Assembly: GCF_900142255.1 (NCBI RefSeq)
Contig: NZ_FRAF01000011.1
Span: 1 to 64,000 of the forward strand
Length of the DNA: 64,000 nucleotides
DNA from: Alicyclobacillus tolerans
GTDB lineage: Bacteria; Bacillota; Bacilli; Alicyclobacillales; Alicyclobacillaceae
Reading direction: 5' to 3'
This document shows, piece after piece, positions 31,017 to 40,039 of this stretch. Position numbers and translations under genes: made by a program. Numbering within the stretch: the stretch's first letter is position 1; every line of letters starts with the position of its first letter. Below the pieces are notes generated by a model, which saw only the letters and a list, made by a program, of their open reading frames with translations, made no database searches and was not told the DNA's origin.

Positions 31017-32702
31017 GTGTGGTTTCCTGGTAAACGTCCGCACACCGCTTCACGCAAGCAGAAATTTTTTTCCCATCAGATTAATGTCGGATCGGAACCT
31101 TTGCGAAAAAAACACCAAAATCCGTTTGATGCTGTGGTGCCCCACCCTGCTGAAGCTCCACACTATCACGGACAATTGAATCAAGCATTGGAATATTTCC
31201 ACAAACGACTCGGTCATTCAGACGATTTTTTTGTGCGTCCTTTCAAAATTATGGGTCGTTCTTCTGCACTGCTTTTTTTAAGTACCATCACAGATAACCA
31301 ACAGTTGGAGGTGTTGCTCCGTTCCATTCTACAACACCGCTTTCCATCCAAACGACCGCGTAATCTTTTGCATTACCTAACAGATTCTGTCATCTCGAAT
31401 AGTACTATCCTCTATAAAGACAATCTTTTTGAGCTTTCTGAAGACATCAACAACGGCTCAGCCGTCCTTTTGATTGACGGTGAAAAAAGTGCACTGGTCA
31501 TTACCGTCAAGTTTATTGAACACCGTACGCCAGACCAACCCTACATTGAATCCACGGTGCGCGGTGCGCAGGTTTCTTTTGTGGAAAATATCGACATTAA
31601 CATTGGTGCCATACGCGTTTGGATGGCAACAGAGTCCTTGACCATCAAAAAATTTAAAGTTGGCTACCGCAGCCGCCGGGAAGTTGCAGTTTTATATTTA
31701 TACGATGTGGCGAATCCTGTCGTGGTAGATACCATTCTGAAACGAATTGAATCGATACACGTGGATGTGGTTACACAAAGCGCCGAGATTGAACAGCGCA
31801 TCAGCGACCACTCTTGGTCACTATTGCCCATGACACGCGTCACGCAGCGTATCGATTCAACCATCAAAGAATTGAACCAAGGTAAAGTGCTGATTATAGT
31901 TGACGGTGACCCAAACGCCCTGTTGGTGCCAGCCACATTTCAGGACTTTTTTCAAACTGAGGAAGATTACGGACACATTTTTTATGAAGCTATGTTTATT
32001 CGCTATCTTCGTGTCATCTCATTCTTCTTCGCGCTCTTTCTGCCTGCGCTTTATATTTCATTTGTCGATTTCAATCCAGAACTGTTGCCCAAAGTCCTTG
32101 GTATTGCTATAGCCAAATCACGCGAAGGTGTGCCCTTCCCAGCTACCATTGAAGTCATGATGATGCAGGTGGTCATTGAAATTTTGCGCGAAGCTACTTT
32201 GCGCATGCCCAAACAGATGGGACAAACCATTGGTATTGTCGGCGGTTTGGTGCTTGGTGAAGCGGCTGTGCAGGCAGAACTGGTTTCAAACATCTTGATT
32301 ATTGTGGTCGCACTGTGTGCCATGTCTGTCTTTGTTACGCCCAGTTATGAATTTAGTGTCGTTCTGCGCTTGGGGAGTTGGATCATGATTATTGCCGCTA
32401 CCCTGTTTGGCCTATATGGCGTGGTACTTGCTGCTATGTGGGGCATTATAGAGTTAGGAGGTATGAAATCGTTTGGCGTCTCTTATGTCGATCCGTTTGG
32501 CGGTGAACACATCATGGACGTTTTTATTGACTCCTTCATCATTCGTTTGCCTGTACACTTGATGCGCCAACGCACATCCCATCTTCATCCCCAAGATGGC
32601 ACAGGTGCTGTGGACGTGAAGGAGTTGCCCAATCTGCACCCACAAGTTGAGAAAAGCAATCGGCAATTCAATGACTGGAAACGAAGAAGGCGACAACCAT
32701 GA
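31017..32702 (+). CDS. GerA-family spore germination protein (A subunit)
   Basis: Germinant-receptor A subunit in the inner spore membrane. 561 residues. An extended soluble N-terminal domain (to ~320) is followed by four or five membrane helices (YLRVISFFFALFLPALYI, SNILIIVVALCAMSVFV, WIMIIAATLFGLYGVVLAA). GerA-typical motifs: GRSSALLF..., VDGDPNALLVPATF, PKVLGIAIAKSREGVPFPA, EILREATLRMPKQMGQTIGI. GTG start, with only a partial ribosome site (GGATGGTGA). Overlaps gerC by four bases (ATGA). Confidence 0.95.
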   Translation: MWFPGKRPHTASRKQKFFSHQINVGSEPLRKKHQNPFDAVVPHPAEAPHYHGQLNQALEYFHKRLGHSDDFFVRPFKIMGRSSALLFLSTITDNQQLEVLLRSILQHRFPSKRPRNLLHYLTDSVISNSTILYKDNLFELSEDINNGSAVLLIDGEKSALVITVKFIEHRTPDQPYIESTVRGAQVSFVENIDINIGAIRVWMATESLTIKKFKVGYRSRREVAVLYLYDVANPVVVDTILKRIESIHVDVVTQSAEIEQRISDHSWSLLPMTRVTQRIDSTIKELNQGKVLIIVDGDPNALLVPATFQDFFQTEEDYGHIFYEAMFIRYLRVISFFFALFLPALYISFVDFNPELLPKVLGIAIAKSREGVPFPATIEVMMMQVVIEILREATLRMPKQMGQTIGIVGGLVLGEAAVQAELVSNILIIVVALCAMSVFVTPSYEFSVVLRLGSWIMIIAATLFGLYGVVLAAMWGIIELGGMKSFGVSYVDPFGGEHIMDVFIDSFIIRLPVHLMRQRTSHLHPQDGTGAVDVKELPNLHPQVEKSNRQFNDWKRRRRQP

Positions 32703-33880
32703 ACAGACGCTGGCAAAAAATCCTCACTCTGAGTTTCACTACAGTCATACCCCTTTTTCTTCCAGGATGTTGGGATTACCACCGCATCAATGACCGAGCG
32801 CAGGTGATTGGCATTGCCGTAGACGCTGTTCCCAAACAGCCGCAGCTGATTCAATACACCTTTCAAGTTCCGCTTTTCTCCGACCCGGAAAGCCGTGGCA
32901 AAGTGGGGGGCATTCGAGCAGGCGAGGGCGGCAAGCAACCAAGCGCAACAAACGCATCGAGCGACAAGTTTCGCAATTTTACTGAAGTTGCACCCACGCT
33001 CATGCAAGCGATTACCCATGCCCAGATGCATTATGACCGCAATTTTTATTTCAATAATTTGGAATCTGTCATTTTATCTGAAAAACTGAAAACATCTACC
33101 ATTGAGAAAGTATTGGCAGCGCTGATGCGCTCAGGCAACATCGACAAAATGGCCTTTGTAGCATTCAGTAGAGAACCGGCAAAAGACATTTTGGCAGTAG
33201 AGGCATCTTCCCCTCCCGCTGATGTGATGGAACGCACACTGGCAGGAAATTTGAAACAAATCGCCTATGTAGCCCGTACACGACTCTGGGAATACTGGCG
33301 AGATTTTGTCTCCATTGGTGTTGATCCACATGCGCCGACTGTCAAAGTGGACACCGACGGAAACTTGATGTTCAGCGGCCTTTATGCTGTAAACCGCGGT
33401 AAACAGAGCGTGAATTTGACACCAGAGGAAACTATGATGTTCAACCTTATCAACAACCAAATTAAAAACGCATCACTTTGGGTGAATTATGGTGGACAGC
33501 CGTTTGAACTGAGTTTTATGCGCGGCTCGGGGCGATTTTTTGTCACCAACGTCCCTTCCAGCCATCCTGTTCTGCACATTCGCGCCACCGTACACGCGCA
33601 ATTAGCCCAAGATCCTAGTTGGGGATTAGAAAATGTTTCCCAAAAAGAATTGTACCAGGATGAATGGCGGGCTTCGCAACAAATGGATGAAGAAATCCGC
33701 GCCACCATTGAAAAATTGAAAAACAAGGATTTAGATATTCTGGGCTTTGGTCAACAGGTGAGTGTCTTGCATCCTCGACTCAAATCATATATCGAGCACG
33801 ATTGGGGACGAGCTTATAAACAAGCTCAAATTGATGTGAAAGTGCGGATGCTTATCAACTACAAAGGTAGTCTCATGTAG
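32699..33880 (+). CDS. Ger(x)C-family germination lipoprotein (C subunit)
   Basis: 393 residues with a lipoprotein signal: a basic start, a hydrophobic stretch and lipobox FLPGC (Cys24), followed by WDYHRINDRAQVIGIAVD, the GerC N-terminal hallmark. The C-terminal GerAC domain includes the region around LYQDEWRASQQMDEE. It is the lipid-anchored partner in the germinant receptor. Translationally coupled to gerA. Confidence 0.95.
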   Translation: MNRRWQKILTLSFTTVIPLFLPGCWDYHRINDRAQVIGIAVDAVPKQPQLIQYTFQVPLFSDPESRGKVGGIRAGEGGKQPSATNASSDKFRNFTEVAPTLMQAITHAQMHYDRNFYFNNLESVILSEKLKTSTIEKVLAALMRSGNIDKMAFVAFSREPAKDILAVEASSPPADVMERTLAGNLKQIAYVARTRLWEYWRDFVSIGVDPHAPTVKVDTDGNLMFSGLYAVNRGKQSVNLTPEETMMFNLINNQIKNASLWVNYGGQPFELSFMRGSGRFFVTNVPSSHPVLHIRATVHAQLAQDPSWGLENVSQKELYQDEWRASQQMDEEIRATIEKLKNKDLDILGFGQQVSVLHPRLKSYIEHDWGRAYKQAQIDVKVRMLINYKGSLM

Positions 33881-33899
33881 AACAGAAAGGGTGGAGTCG

Positions 33900-35039
33900 G
33901 TGCACCAGCAAAAGTGGTTTTTGTCCGGTTTTCAAGTGACAGAACTCATTTCCGCCAGTTACTTACCGCTCACTTTCTGGATTTTCCCGCGTATAGCGAT
34001 TGAACAGGCCGATCGCGATGCTCAGTGGTCTGTATTGGTAGCTATTCTGACAAGTGTCTTTATGGCCTGGATTCACACACTCATCAATCAACGTTTTCCC
34101 ACTTTGACCGCTTGCGAATACACCAACTTAGTTTATGGAAAATGGTTAGGTAAATTTTTCTCTTTTTGCTATTTGCCAGTTTATCTTGCATTTACTTCTA
34201 TCTGCGTATATCTTTTCATCACGGCCATCAAACCCTACTTCCCGTCCACGCCGCGCGTTGTTTTAGAAATTGTCATTTTTCTGGTGGCGACTCGGGGAGC
34301 CTGGATTGGAGTGGAAACGCTTGGTCGCATTTCGTCCATCGTCCACCCGCTGACGTTAGCTGCCGTCACTTTTATTTTTATCTTTATTATGACGCAAAGT
34401 AATCACTTCTGGTTGCCGCACGAAATCGTTTCTCTGCCTTTGACATTAAAAGGGGCTCTACATATTTTGCCCATATATCTTGGCTTTAGTTTTTTTCTGT
34501 TGATTGGGCCCTATTATAATCATAACAAGCGCATCGCCAAATGGTATCCATTGATTTCTGTTTTTATCTCTGGTTTTGTTATTTTAGTCGCATTTTTTGC
34601 GGTTATTCTCAATTTAGGGTGGGAAGGGACTCGCACGCTTTCCTTCAGTATCCCGTTTGTCCTCCAGCTCATTCGTATTCAAGGTTTTTTTGTAGAGCGA
34701 CTCGGCATTCTGATTATTGTCGTATCGACAGCCTTCTCTATATTGTTTTTAGCCATCCATATTTGGGGAATCTCCTCATTGGCTTGTCAAATTTTTACTA
34801 ACTCAGAAAAACATTATAAATACTGGGTCATTCCAGTGAGTGCTTCAGGCGTAATCATCGCCAGCTTGATTCCCAATGAACAAATGATTTTTGACATCAT
34901 TAACATGATTATGGTTCCAGCCAGTGTTGTTTTACTTCTCATCATTCCTTTCACCACCTTGCTGATTGCCATGATTCGCCGCATAAAAACAGAACCACCA
35001 CCCTCCTTTAATTTTGAAGGCGATCGACCTCAGCGCTAA
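33900..35039 (+). CDS. GerB-family endospore germination permease (B subunit)
   Basis: About 379 residues and ten membrane helices, an APC-superfamily transporter fold, thought to bind the germinant. Start region: FLSGFQVTELISASYLP. GTG at 33900 is preferred because AGAAAGGGTGGAG sits at the correct distance; the frame is also open from GTG at 33891, which that site would overlap. The order A-C-B (rather than A-B-C) is common in Bacilli. Confidence 0.94.
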   Translation: MHQQKWFLSGFQVTELISASYLPLTFWIFPRIAIEQADRDAQWSVLVAILTSVFMAWIHTLINQRFPTLTACEYTNLVYGKWLGKFFSFCYLPVYLAFTSICVYLFITAIKPYFPSTPRVVLEIVIFLVATRGAWIGVETLGRISSIVHPLTLAAVTFIFIFIMTQSNHFWLPHEIVSLPLTLKGALHILPIYLGFSFFLLIGPYYNHNKRIAKWYPLISVFISGFVILVAFFAVILNLGWEGTRTLSFSIPFVLQLIRIQGFFVERLGILIIVVSTAFSILFLAIHIWGISSLACQIFTNSEKHYKYWVIPVSASGVIIASLIPNEQMIFDIINMIMVPASVVLLLIIPFTTLLIAMIRRIKTEPPPSFNFEGDRPQR

Positions 35040-35161
35040 AAAGTACAAATACCTCTTTGGGTAAACATGTTTGGCTATTTTTTGAACACACTAGCCAATA
35101 CATGGCCGCAATCAGAAAAGCGACTGGATAGGCGTGAATTGTCTGCACAGGGAGGAACCGC

Positions 35162-35935
35162 ATGATTGATCCAAATATTCGTTACACTCGCGCCGCCCTC
35201 AGTTCCATCGATACCGTTCAGTTACATTTACGCAAACCATGGATGTGTGCCTTTTGGTCCTTCGCATTTCCAGGACTTGGACATCTAGCTCGAAATCGTA
35301 ATTTAACTGGATATTTTTTTATTATGTGGGAATTAATAGTTAACACCCAATCTCATATCAATCTAGCTATTTTTGAAACGCTCATTGGTCATTTCAATGA
35401 TGCGACAAATGTGCTGAACACACGTTGGCTGTTACTTTACGTAGGTACGTATATTTATTGTATTTGGGATTCTTATCAGGGTGCGGTTAACTTGAATAAA
35501 CTCTACATGCTTGCCATTCACCGTCCCAAAGCGTTACAGCCCATGAAAATGAATGCACTGGAAATTAACTATCTTGACAAAAAAACACCATGGATAGCGC
35601 CTGTCTGGTCTGCCTTTATGCCGGGAGCAGGACATTTTTATCTACATAAAATCCCAAATGGTATTTTATTTCTTGTCTGGTGGATTGTTGTTGCCTATAA
35701 AAGTAATCTACTAACCGCCATTCAACTTGCTTTCACAGGACACTTGTCTGCTTCGGCAGCAGCGCTGAATATTCAGTGGTATTTGTTTATGCCTTCGATT
35801 TACAGTTTTTCTCTTTATGACTCCTACCTTACAGCCGTCGAGCAAAATCGGCTCTACGAGTTGGAACAAGCCAGGTTCCTTAAAGAGCATTACCAACGCA
35901 TATCGTTCTCAATGTCCCGCCTATTTGTGAAATGA
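35162..35935 (+). CDS. membrane protein with internal duplication, unknown function
   Basis: 257 residues. Two homologous halves (about 25-118 and 142-235) align: KPWMCAFWSFAFPGLGH against TPWIAPVWSAFMPGAGH, and IWDSYQGAVNLNKLYML against LYDSYLTAVEQNRLYEL. Each half has a W-S-x3-PGxGH entry, a hydrophobic stretch with a buried W, an LN-x2-W motif and a YDSY-like end. It has about two membrane segments per half. AGGGAGGA precedes the ATG. It lies 120 bases after gerB and 10 bases before the next gene, so it could be part of the ger transcript. I do not recognise a named family. Confidence 0.8.
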   Translation: MIDPNIRYTRAALSSIDTVQLHLRKPWMCAFWSFAFPGLGHLARNRNLTGYFFIMWELIVNTQSHINLAIFETLIGHFNDATNVLNTRWLLLYVGTYIYCIWDSYQGAVNLNKLYMLAIHRPKALQPMKMNALEINYLDKKTPWIAPVWSAFMPGAGHFYLHKIPNGILFLVWWIVVAYKSNLLTAIQLAFTGHLSASAAALNIQWYLFMPSIYSFSLYDSYLTAVEQNRLYELEQARFLKEHYQRISFSMSRLFVK

Positions 35936-35945
35936 GGTTCCCAAA

Positions 35946-36413
35946 ATGATTGTATTTGCCACCTTTGATCATTCCATGTATGTAGAACTGGCCATTCAAA
36001 ATCTTGAGAAACAAGGAATTGATGAAAAACAAATTTTAGCCGTTCCTCTCGATATACGAAACAATAATTTCCAAATTTTAGATAATATTCATCATTCCGA
36101 TGGTCAAAGCGTTTTTGATGTGGCTGCTGTGCTTTCAACAGTCGGTATGCTGCTTGGCGCAATATACGGATTTGTCCTGCCAGGCGGACCTATTTTAATT
36201 GGGATTGTAGGCATGATTTTGGGTGCTTCCCTGGGTTTTTGTATAAAATTGCTTGTTATGCGTAAACATAATCGGAAACAGCAAGCCGCTCGGCAGGGAG
36301 AATGCATTCTGGTGATTCAATGCGAACCCAACCAAGTAGAGCATGTGGAGAAGATTTTACAGAGCAATTATGTCATTGGACTTGCCCGTTATCAGGATGG
36401 TTCAGACGGATAG
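35946..36413 (+). CDS. hypothetical protein with glycine-rich membrane hairpin
   Basis: 155 residues. An N-terminal soluble domain (VFATFDHSMYVELAIQNLE) looks like the general-stress-protein-17M style of small alpha/beta domain. It is followed by a paired glycine-rich hydrophobic segment (VGMLLGAIYGFVLPGG and IGIVGMILGASLGF), a basic loop (RKHNRKQQAARQ) and a C-terminal strand-helix (ECILVIQCEPNQVEHVEKIL) that echoes the N-terminal domain. It is 10 bases downstream of the duplicated membrane protein. Function unknown. Confidence 0.75.
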   Translation: MIVFATFDHSMYVELAIQNLEKQGIDEKQILAVPLDIRNNNFQILDNIHHSDGQSVFDVAAVLSTVGMLLGAIYGFVLPGGPILIGIVGMILGASLGFCIKLLVMRKHNRKQQAARQGECILVIQCEPNQVEHVEKILQSNYVIGLARYQDGSDG

Positions 36414-36451
36414 ACAACCGCACTTAACCAACTGAAAGAAAGGGATAACTG

Positions 36452-37021
36452 ATGAACAAATCTATCTCTTTTCAAAGCGTTTTACAAGCCAAAAGGATTT
36501 CCACCGATCTCGTTAAGCAGTTTTGGTTCCAGCACAGCTTTCTAACTTGGCAGTGGTGGTTTCTTCTGGGAATCGCTTTTCTCCCCTGGATTTTTTGGTA
36601 CTTGTGGGTTGCTGATAAACGACGCTTGTTTGAATTGCTTACTTTTGCTGCTTTTCTCGATGGATGTTCTTTACTTTTTGATACGATTGGCATTAACGAA
36701 GGTGCTTGGTTTTACCCCATTCAACTGTATTGGTCATTCGATCCCCCACTTGTTCCTGTGGATATTACAGCTATACCTGTTCTGTTTGTTATAATATACC
36801 AATTATGTGAACGTTGGTGGCCCTTTTTGCTTACCACTACACTTGCTGCCTTGGTGTCTTCTTTTGTTTTTGAACCTTTTTTTGTTAATATAGGAATTTA
36901 TAAACTATTTTATTGGAAATATATATATTCATTTCCTATTTATATTATGATGGTCATGACTGCGCGTGCCTTTACGCTGTTCGTCAAGCAAAAAATTCAG
37001 ACCCAATCAAGAACAAACTGA
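36452..37021 (+). CDS. CBO0543-like small membrane protein
   Basis: 189 residues with about five membrane segments (WWFLLGIAFLPWIFWYLWV, a following LLTFAAFLDGCSLLFDTIG, DITAIPVLFVIIYQL, LLTTTLAALVSSFVFEPFF, YSFPIYIMMVMTARAF). The WxxWVADKRR after helix 1 and the buried D-G region recall the CBO0543 family found in spore formers, but this is by resemblance only. AAAGGGAT lies before the ATG. Same strand and cluster as the ger operon. A lower-GC stretch follows (37022-37221). Confidence 0.6.
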   Translation: MNKSISFQSVLQAKRISTDLVKQFWFQHSFLTWQWWFLLGIAFLPWIFWYLWVADKRRLFELLTFAAFLDGCSLLFDTIGINEGAWFYPIQLYWSFDPPLVPVDITAIPVLFVIIYQLCERWWPFLLTTTLAALVSSFVFEPFFVNIGIYKLFYWKYIYSFPIYIMMVMTARAFTLFVKQKIQTQSRTN

Positions 37022-37221
37022 AGGTAAAATTTCTTCATCATTGGCGTATATTTTTTTTCCTCATCTCCATAAACCATACACACATAAAAAAAGATAAATT
37101 GGATATCTTGTGACAGAACAAGCGAAACTTAGAAATTTTCTCTCTATAGCGTTCTTCCTTAGCCATGGGTTCTGTGGAAAGCAGAATTTCCGATTTGTGT
37201 CTATTCAAAGAGGTGAATGGT

Positions 37222-38325
37222 GTGGCAGAAACAAGTGGAGCAACAATAACTTCAGCAAGTACCAAACAAACCGATGGCACTCCTCAACCGACTACCAACC
37301 CAAATAAGAATAACAATTCAACTCCACCTACACCTGGAGTTGCCAAAGCTGGGACCTTGGTCTCTTCGGAAGTGGCCAGCCTTTGGAGTACCTATATGAA
37401 CGACAGCATGTCTCTCTGCTTAATGGCTCATTTTGCGGCATCTTCCTTACCACAGGATTTTCAGCCTATACTGCAAAAAGCGCAAAACTTTGCCAATCGA
37501 CATCTGGAATGGATCCGTCAATCTTTTCAAAATACGGACTATCCTATACCCATTGGTTTTCCGGTCTCAGATATCAACCGTCTAGCCCAGCCAGTCTTTC
37601 TCCATCCATTTCCTGCCTATTATTTGTACTCCATGGCTAGAATCGGTCTCGTTTCTTATGCAGGCAGTCTCTCCTCTTCCTACACGCAAGAAGTGCGGGA
37701 TTTTTTCAGCATCTGTCTGCAAGAATCGAGTGAACTAACCAACCAATTATGCAATTATCTCGACCAGCTTGGCTTATTGGAGCGTGCACCCTACAGCCAG
37801 TCTTCCAATCACGTTTACCACGTCAACGACAGAACTTTTCTCGGTTCGCCTTTTCATCGAACACGTCCATTGACTGTCTTGGAAATTACTCATTTGCACA
37901 TGAACTTGGTACGAAGCGCCTTTACAAAAGCGTTGCTGCTTGGCTTTGCTCAAACCGCCAACGACCCTGCAGTTCAGAAAATTTTAACGGACGGTGTACA
38001 CTTGTTCCAAAAGCACTTTGATACCTTACACCACAAGTTAAGTGAAGATTTCCTCCCCTCTCCAGGACTTTTGGACGACTATGTATCTCCTAGCGACACG
38101 TTTACATTTGCGTTGCCACTGATACTTTTCCACACTTCCGAACTACTCGCTGGAGCGATTGGCAACTACGGTTTGGCGCTTGGCGCATCACCGCGCCAAG
38201 ATATTGCTGTAATGTACGGAAAGCTTATGATATCAATGGGTAAATACGCCAAACACTGCATGAAATTCGTCATTGATAGAGGTTGGATGGAAGAACCTCC
38301 TATGGTTCCAAAAAGGTTGCAGTAA
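37222..38325 (+). CDS. DUF3231 family protein
   Basis: 367 residues. A Ser/Thr/Pro/Asn-rich tether (~45 residues) is followed by two helical-bundle repeats that match DUF3231: LVSSEVASLWSTYMNDSMSLCLMAHF and a second unit beginning LTVLEITHLHMNLVRSAFTKALLLGF. Each has the buried Met/Leu pattern and a PLI/PAYYLYSMAR-type later helix. The family is widespread in Bacillales, often near spore genes; function unknown. GTG at 37222 is preferred (AAAGAGGTGA upstream) over ATG at 37165, which has no ribosome site. Confidence 0.8.
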   Translation: MAETSGATITSASTKQTDGTPQPTTNPNKNNNSTPPTPGVAKAGTLVSSEVASLWSTYMNDSMSLCLMAHFAASSLPQDFQPILQKAQNFANRHLEWIRQSFQNTDYPIPIGFPVSDINRLAQPVFLHPFPAYYLYSMARIGLVSYAGSLSSSYTQEVRDFFSICLQESSELTNQLCNYLDQLGLLERAPYSQSSNHVYHVNDRTFLGSPFHRTRPLTVLEITHLHMNLVRSAFTKALLLGFAQTANDPAVQKILTDGVHLFQKHFDTLHHKLSEDFLPSPGLLDDYVSPSDTFTFALPLILFHTSELLAGAIGNYGLALGASPRQDIAVMYGKLMISMGKYAKHCMKFVIDRGWMEEPPMVPKRLQ

Positions 38326-38340
38326 AACGGATCGACCAAT

Positions 38341-38470
38341 TTATCCACAACTTATCCACTTTATGCACAACGTTATCCACAACCCTAAGAGGTCGTACAG
38401 ATAGAAGTCTAATCGTTTTAGAGAGACTTATTCAACCTGTCCACATATTGTGGACAATCTTTTATCCACA
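38341..38470. promoter_or_regulatory. cluster of DnaA boxes
   Basis: Three perfect TTATCCACA boxes (38341-38349, 38373-38381, 38462-38470) and single-mismatch boxes TTATCCACT (38352-38360), TTATGCACA (38361-38369) and, on the minus strand, TTGTCCACA (complement of 38449-38457). A perfect inverted repeat TGTCCACATATTGTGGACA lies at 38438-38456. The first four boxes are spaced 11, 9 and 12 bases apart. The cluster lies between two convergent genes, so it is not a promoter. There is no dnaA, dnaN or rnpA nearby. Confidence 0.85.
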
Positions 38471-38516
38471 TCATCTCACAATATAGGGAACACTCAGCTA
38501 AATGGCCTAAGCTCCT

Positions 38517-39548
38517 TTAACTCGTGAGGTTTTGCCACTCAGCGAAAGATAAATTGGCATACGCATTGACATCCAATGTCCCATGGCGTCCAGCCTTCAT
38601 CATATGGCTGCCAGCAGCTGCAATCATAGCTCCATTGTCTGTACAATAGACAGGATTGGGAAAGAAAATTTCTAAATCGGCGCGGCAGGCTAATTGAGTC
38701 ATAGCTTGTCGCAACCCACGATTGGCAGCCACACCTCCAGCTACCACAATTCGGCGTAACCCCGTTTTTTTCGCAGCCTGACTGGTTTTAGTAACCAACA
38801 CATCAAGAACAGCCTGTTGAAAACTCGCGCATATGTCTTCTACAGGCAAATATTCGTGATTGCGCCGTGCTTTCTCCAATCGATTGGCAACCGCTGATTT
38901 CAATCCTGAAAAGGAAAAAGATAGCTCTTCACTATCCAGAAAAGATCGCGGCAAATCCAGAGCATCAGGGTTTCCTTGGGCTGCTAGTTTGTCAATTTCC
39001 GGCCCGCCAGGATAATTCAAGCCACAGAGCCGCGCCACTTTATCATAAGCTTCACCTGCAGCATCATCGACCGTACCTCCGAGTCTTTGAAAACGAAAAT
39101 TTTCATCCACAACCAACAATTCTGTATGTCCACCTGACACTACCAAACAAAGCATAGGAGGACGCCACTGAGCTTCTAAACCAGCCGCCGCTACGTGACC
39201 CGCAATATGATGGACAGGAAAAAAGGGGAGTCCACTCACCAAGGCGTATCCTTTGGCAGCAGATAAACCGACCAACAACGCCCCGAGTAGCCCTGGTCCA
39301 CATGTGACAGCGATTCCATCCAATTGGGAAAGCTGCACATTTGCCTCTGTCAAGGCCTGTTCAACCGTTCGCGTAATCACCGCTACATGTTGGCGCGAGG
39401 CCACTTCTGGTACCACACCACCAAAAGCTTGATGAATAGCAATTTGCGAGTAGGTAACCAATGAACGTACAGATTGACCGTCAGCCACTACTGCTGCCGA
39501 TGTTTCGTCGCAACTGGTCTCAATTCCCAGCATCAAACGTTCTTTCAC
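38517..39548 (-). CDS. tsaD: tRNA threonylcarbamoyltransferase subunit TsaD
   Basis: Transfers the threonylcarbamoyl group to A37 of ANN-decoding tRNAs (t6A) with TsaB and TsaE. 343 residues from GTG at 39548. Motifs: LGIETSCDETSAAVV, the metal-binding HHIAGHVAA, VSGGHTELL, GTVDDAAGEAYDKVAR, and the terminal TDNGAMIAAAG. The start overlaps the rimI stop as GTGA, with GGCGGTGG upstream. The frame is open to 39590 but without support. Confidence 0.97.
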   Translation of the reverse strand: MKERLMLGIETSCDETSAAVVADGQSVRSLVTYSQIAIHQAFGGVVPEVASRQHVAVITRTVEQALTEANVQLSQLDGIAVTCGPGLLGALLVGLSAAKGYALVSGLPFFPVHHIAGHVAAAGLEAQWRPPMLCLVVSGGHTELLVVDENFRFQRLGGTVDDAAGEAYDKVARLCGLNYPGGPEIDKLAAQGNPDALDLPRSFLDSEELSFSFSGLKSAVANRLEKARRNHEYLPVEDICASFQQAVLDVLVTKTSQAAKKTGLRRIVVAGGVAANRGLRQAMTQLACRADLEIFFPNPVYCTDNGAMIAAAGSHMMKAGRHGTLDVNAYANLSFAEWQNLTS

Positions 39549-40039
39549 GCGTCCACCGCCTTGTTTTCTTCCAACGGCAAATCGGCCCACATGATGTATG
39601 CATCTTCTTGATTGTCTGTGTAATAACCTTTGCGAACGCCTACCGTCTCAAATCCAAGTTTTTTATAGAGCGTTTGTGCTACTAAATTGGAAACTCTGAC
39701 TTCCAGCGTCATCTTGCGTGCACCTTGCGACATACAGAGTGACATGAGCGAACGCATCAATATCTCGCCCAGGTTTTTACCGCGAAAATCGGGATCAATC
39801 GCTATATTCGTGATGTGTCCTTCATCCAAAATCAACCAGACGCCTGCATAGCCGATGATACGTCCGTCATAATCAAACACGAGATAACGCGCAAACTGAT
39901 TCTCGACCAATTCTGTTACAAACGCTTGCCGGGACCACGGCGCGCTGAACGAGCGGCGCTCCACCTGCATTACCGCATCAACATCAGCAAGTGTCATACG
40001 ACGCAACTCCAGCTTTTCAGGATTCCAGTCCGTTTCCAA
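39545..40039 (-). CDS. rimI: ribosomal protein S18-alanine N-acetyltransferase
   Basis: GNAT acetyltransferase, about 164 residues. Motifs: RRMTLADVDAVMQVERRSF, VWLILDEGHITNIAI, DPDFRGKNLGEILMRSL (acetyl-CoA loop) and LEVRVSNLVAQTLYKKLGF with YYTDNQEDA. TTG at 40039 is preferred since AGAGAGGAG is 8 bases upstream; a GTG at 40060 is possible. Overlaps tsaB at its start and tsaD at its end. rimI inside the t6A operon is the usual arrangement in Firmicutes. Confidence 0.92.
   Translation of the reverse strand: METDWNPEKLELRRMTLADVDAVMQVERRSFSAPWSRQAFVTELVENQFARYLVFDYDGRIIGYAGVWLILDEGHITNIAIDPDFRGKNLGEILMRSLMSLCMSQGARKMTLEVRVSNLVAQTLYKKLGFETVGVRKGYYTDNQEDAYIMWADLPLEENKAVDA

Noticed and set aside
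38341-38470. Reading the DnaA-box cluster as the chromosomal origin
   Set aside because: No dnaA, dnaN, rnpA or gidA nearby and no clear AT-rich unwinding element beside it.
38283-38486. Short plus-strand frame across the DnaA boxes
   Set aside because: Its sequence is explained by the repeated boxes; no start signal or domain.
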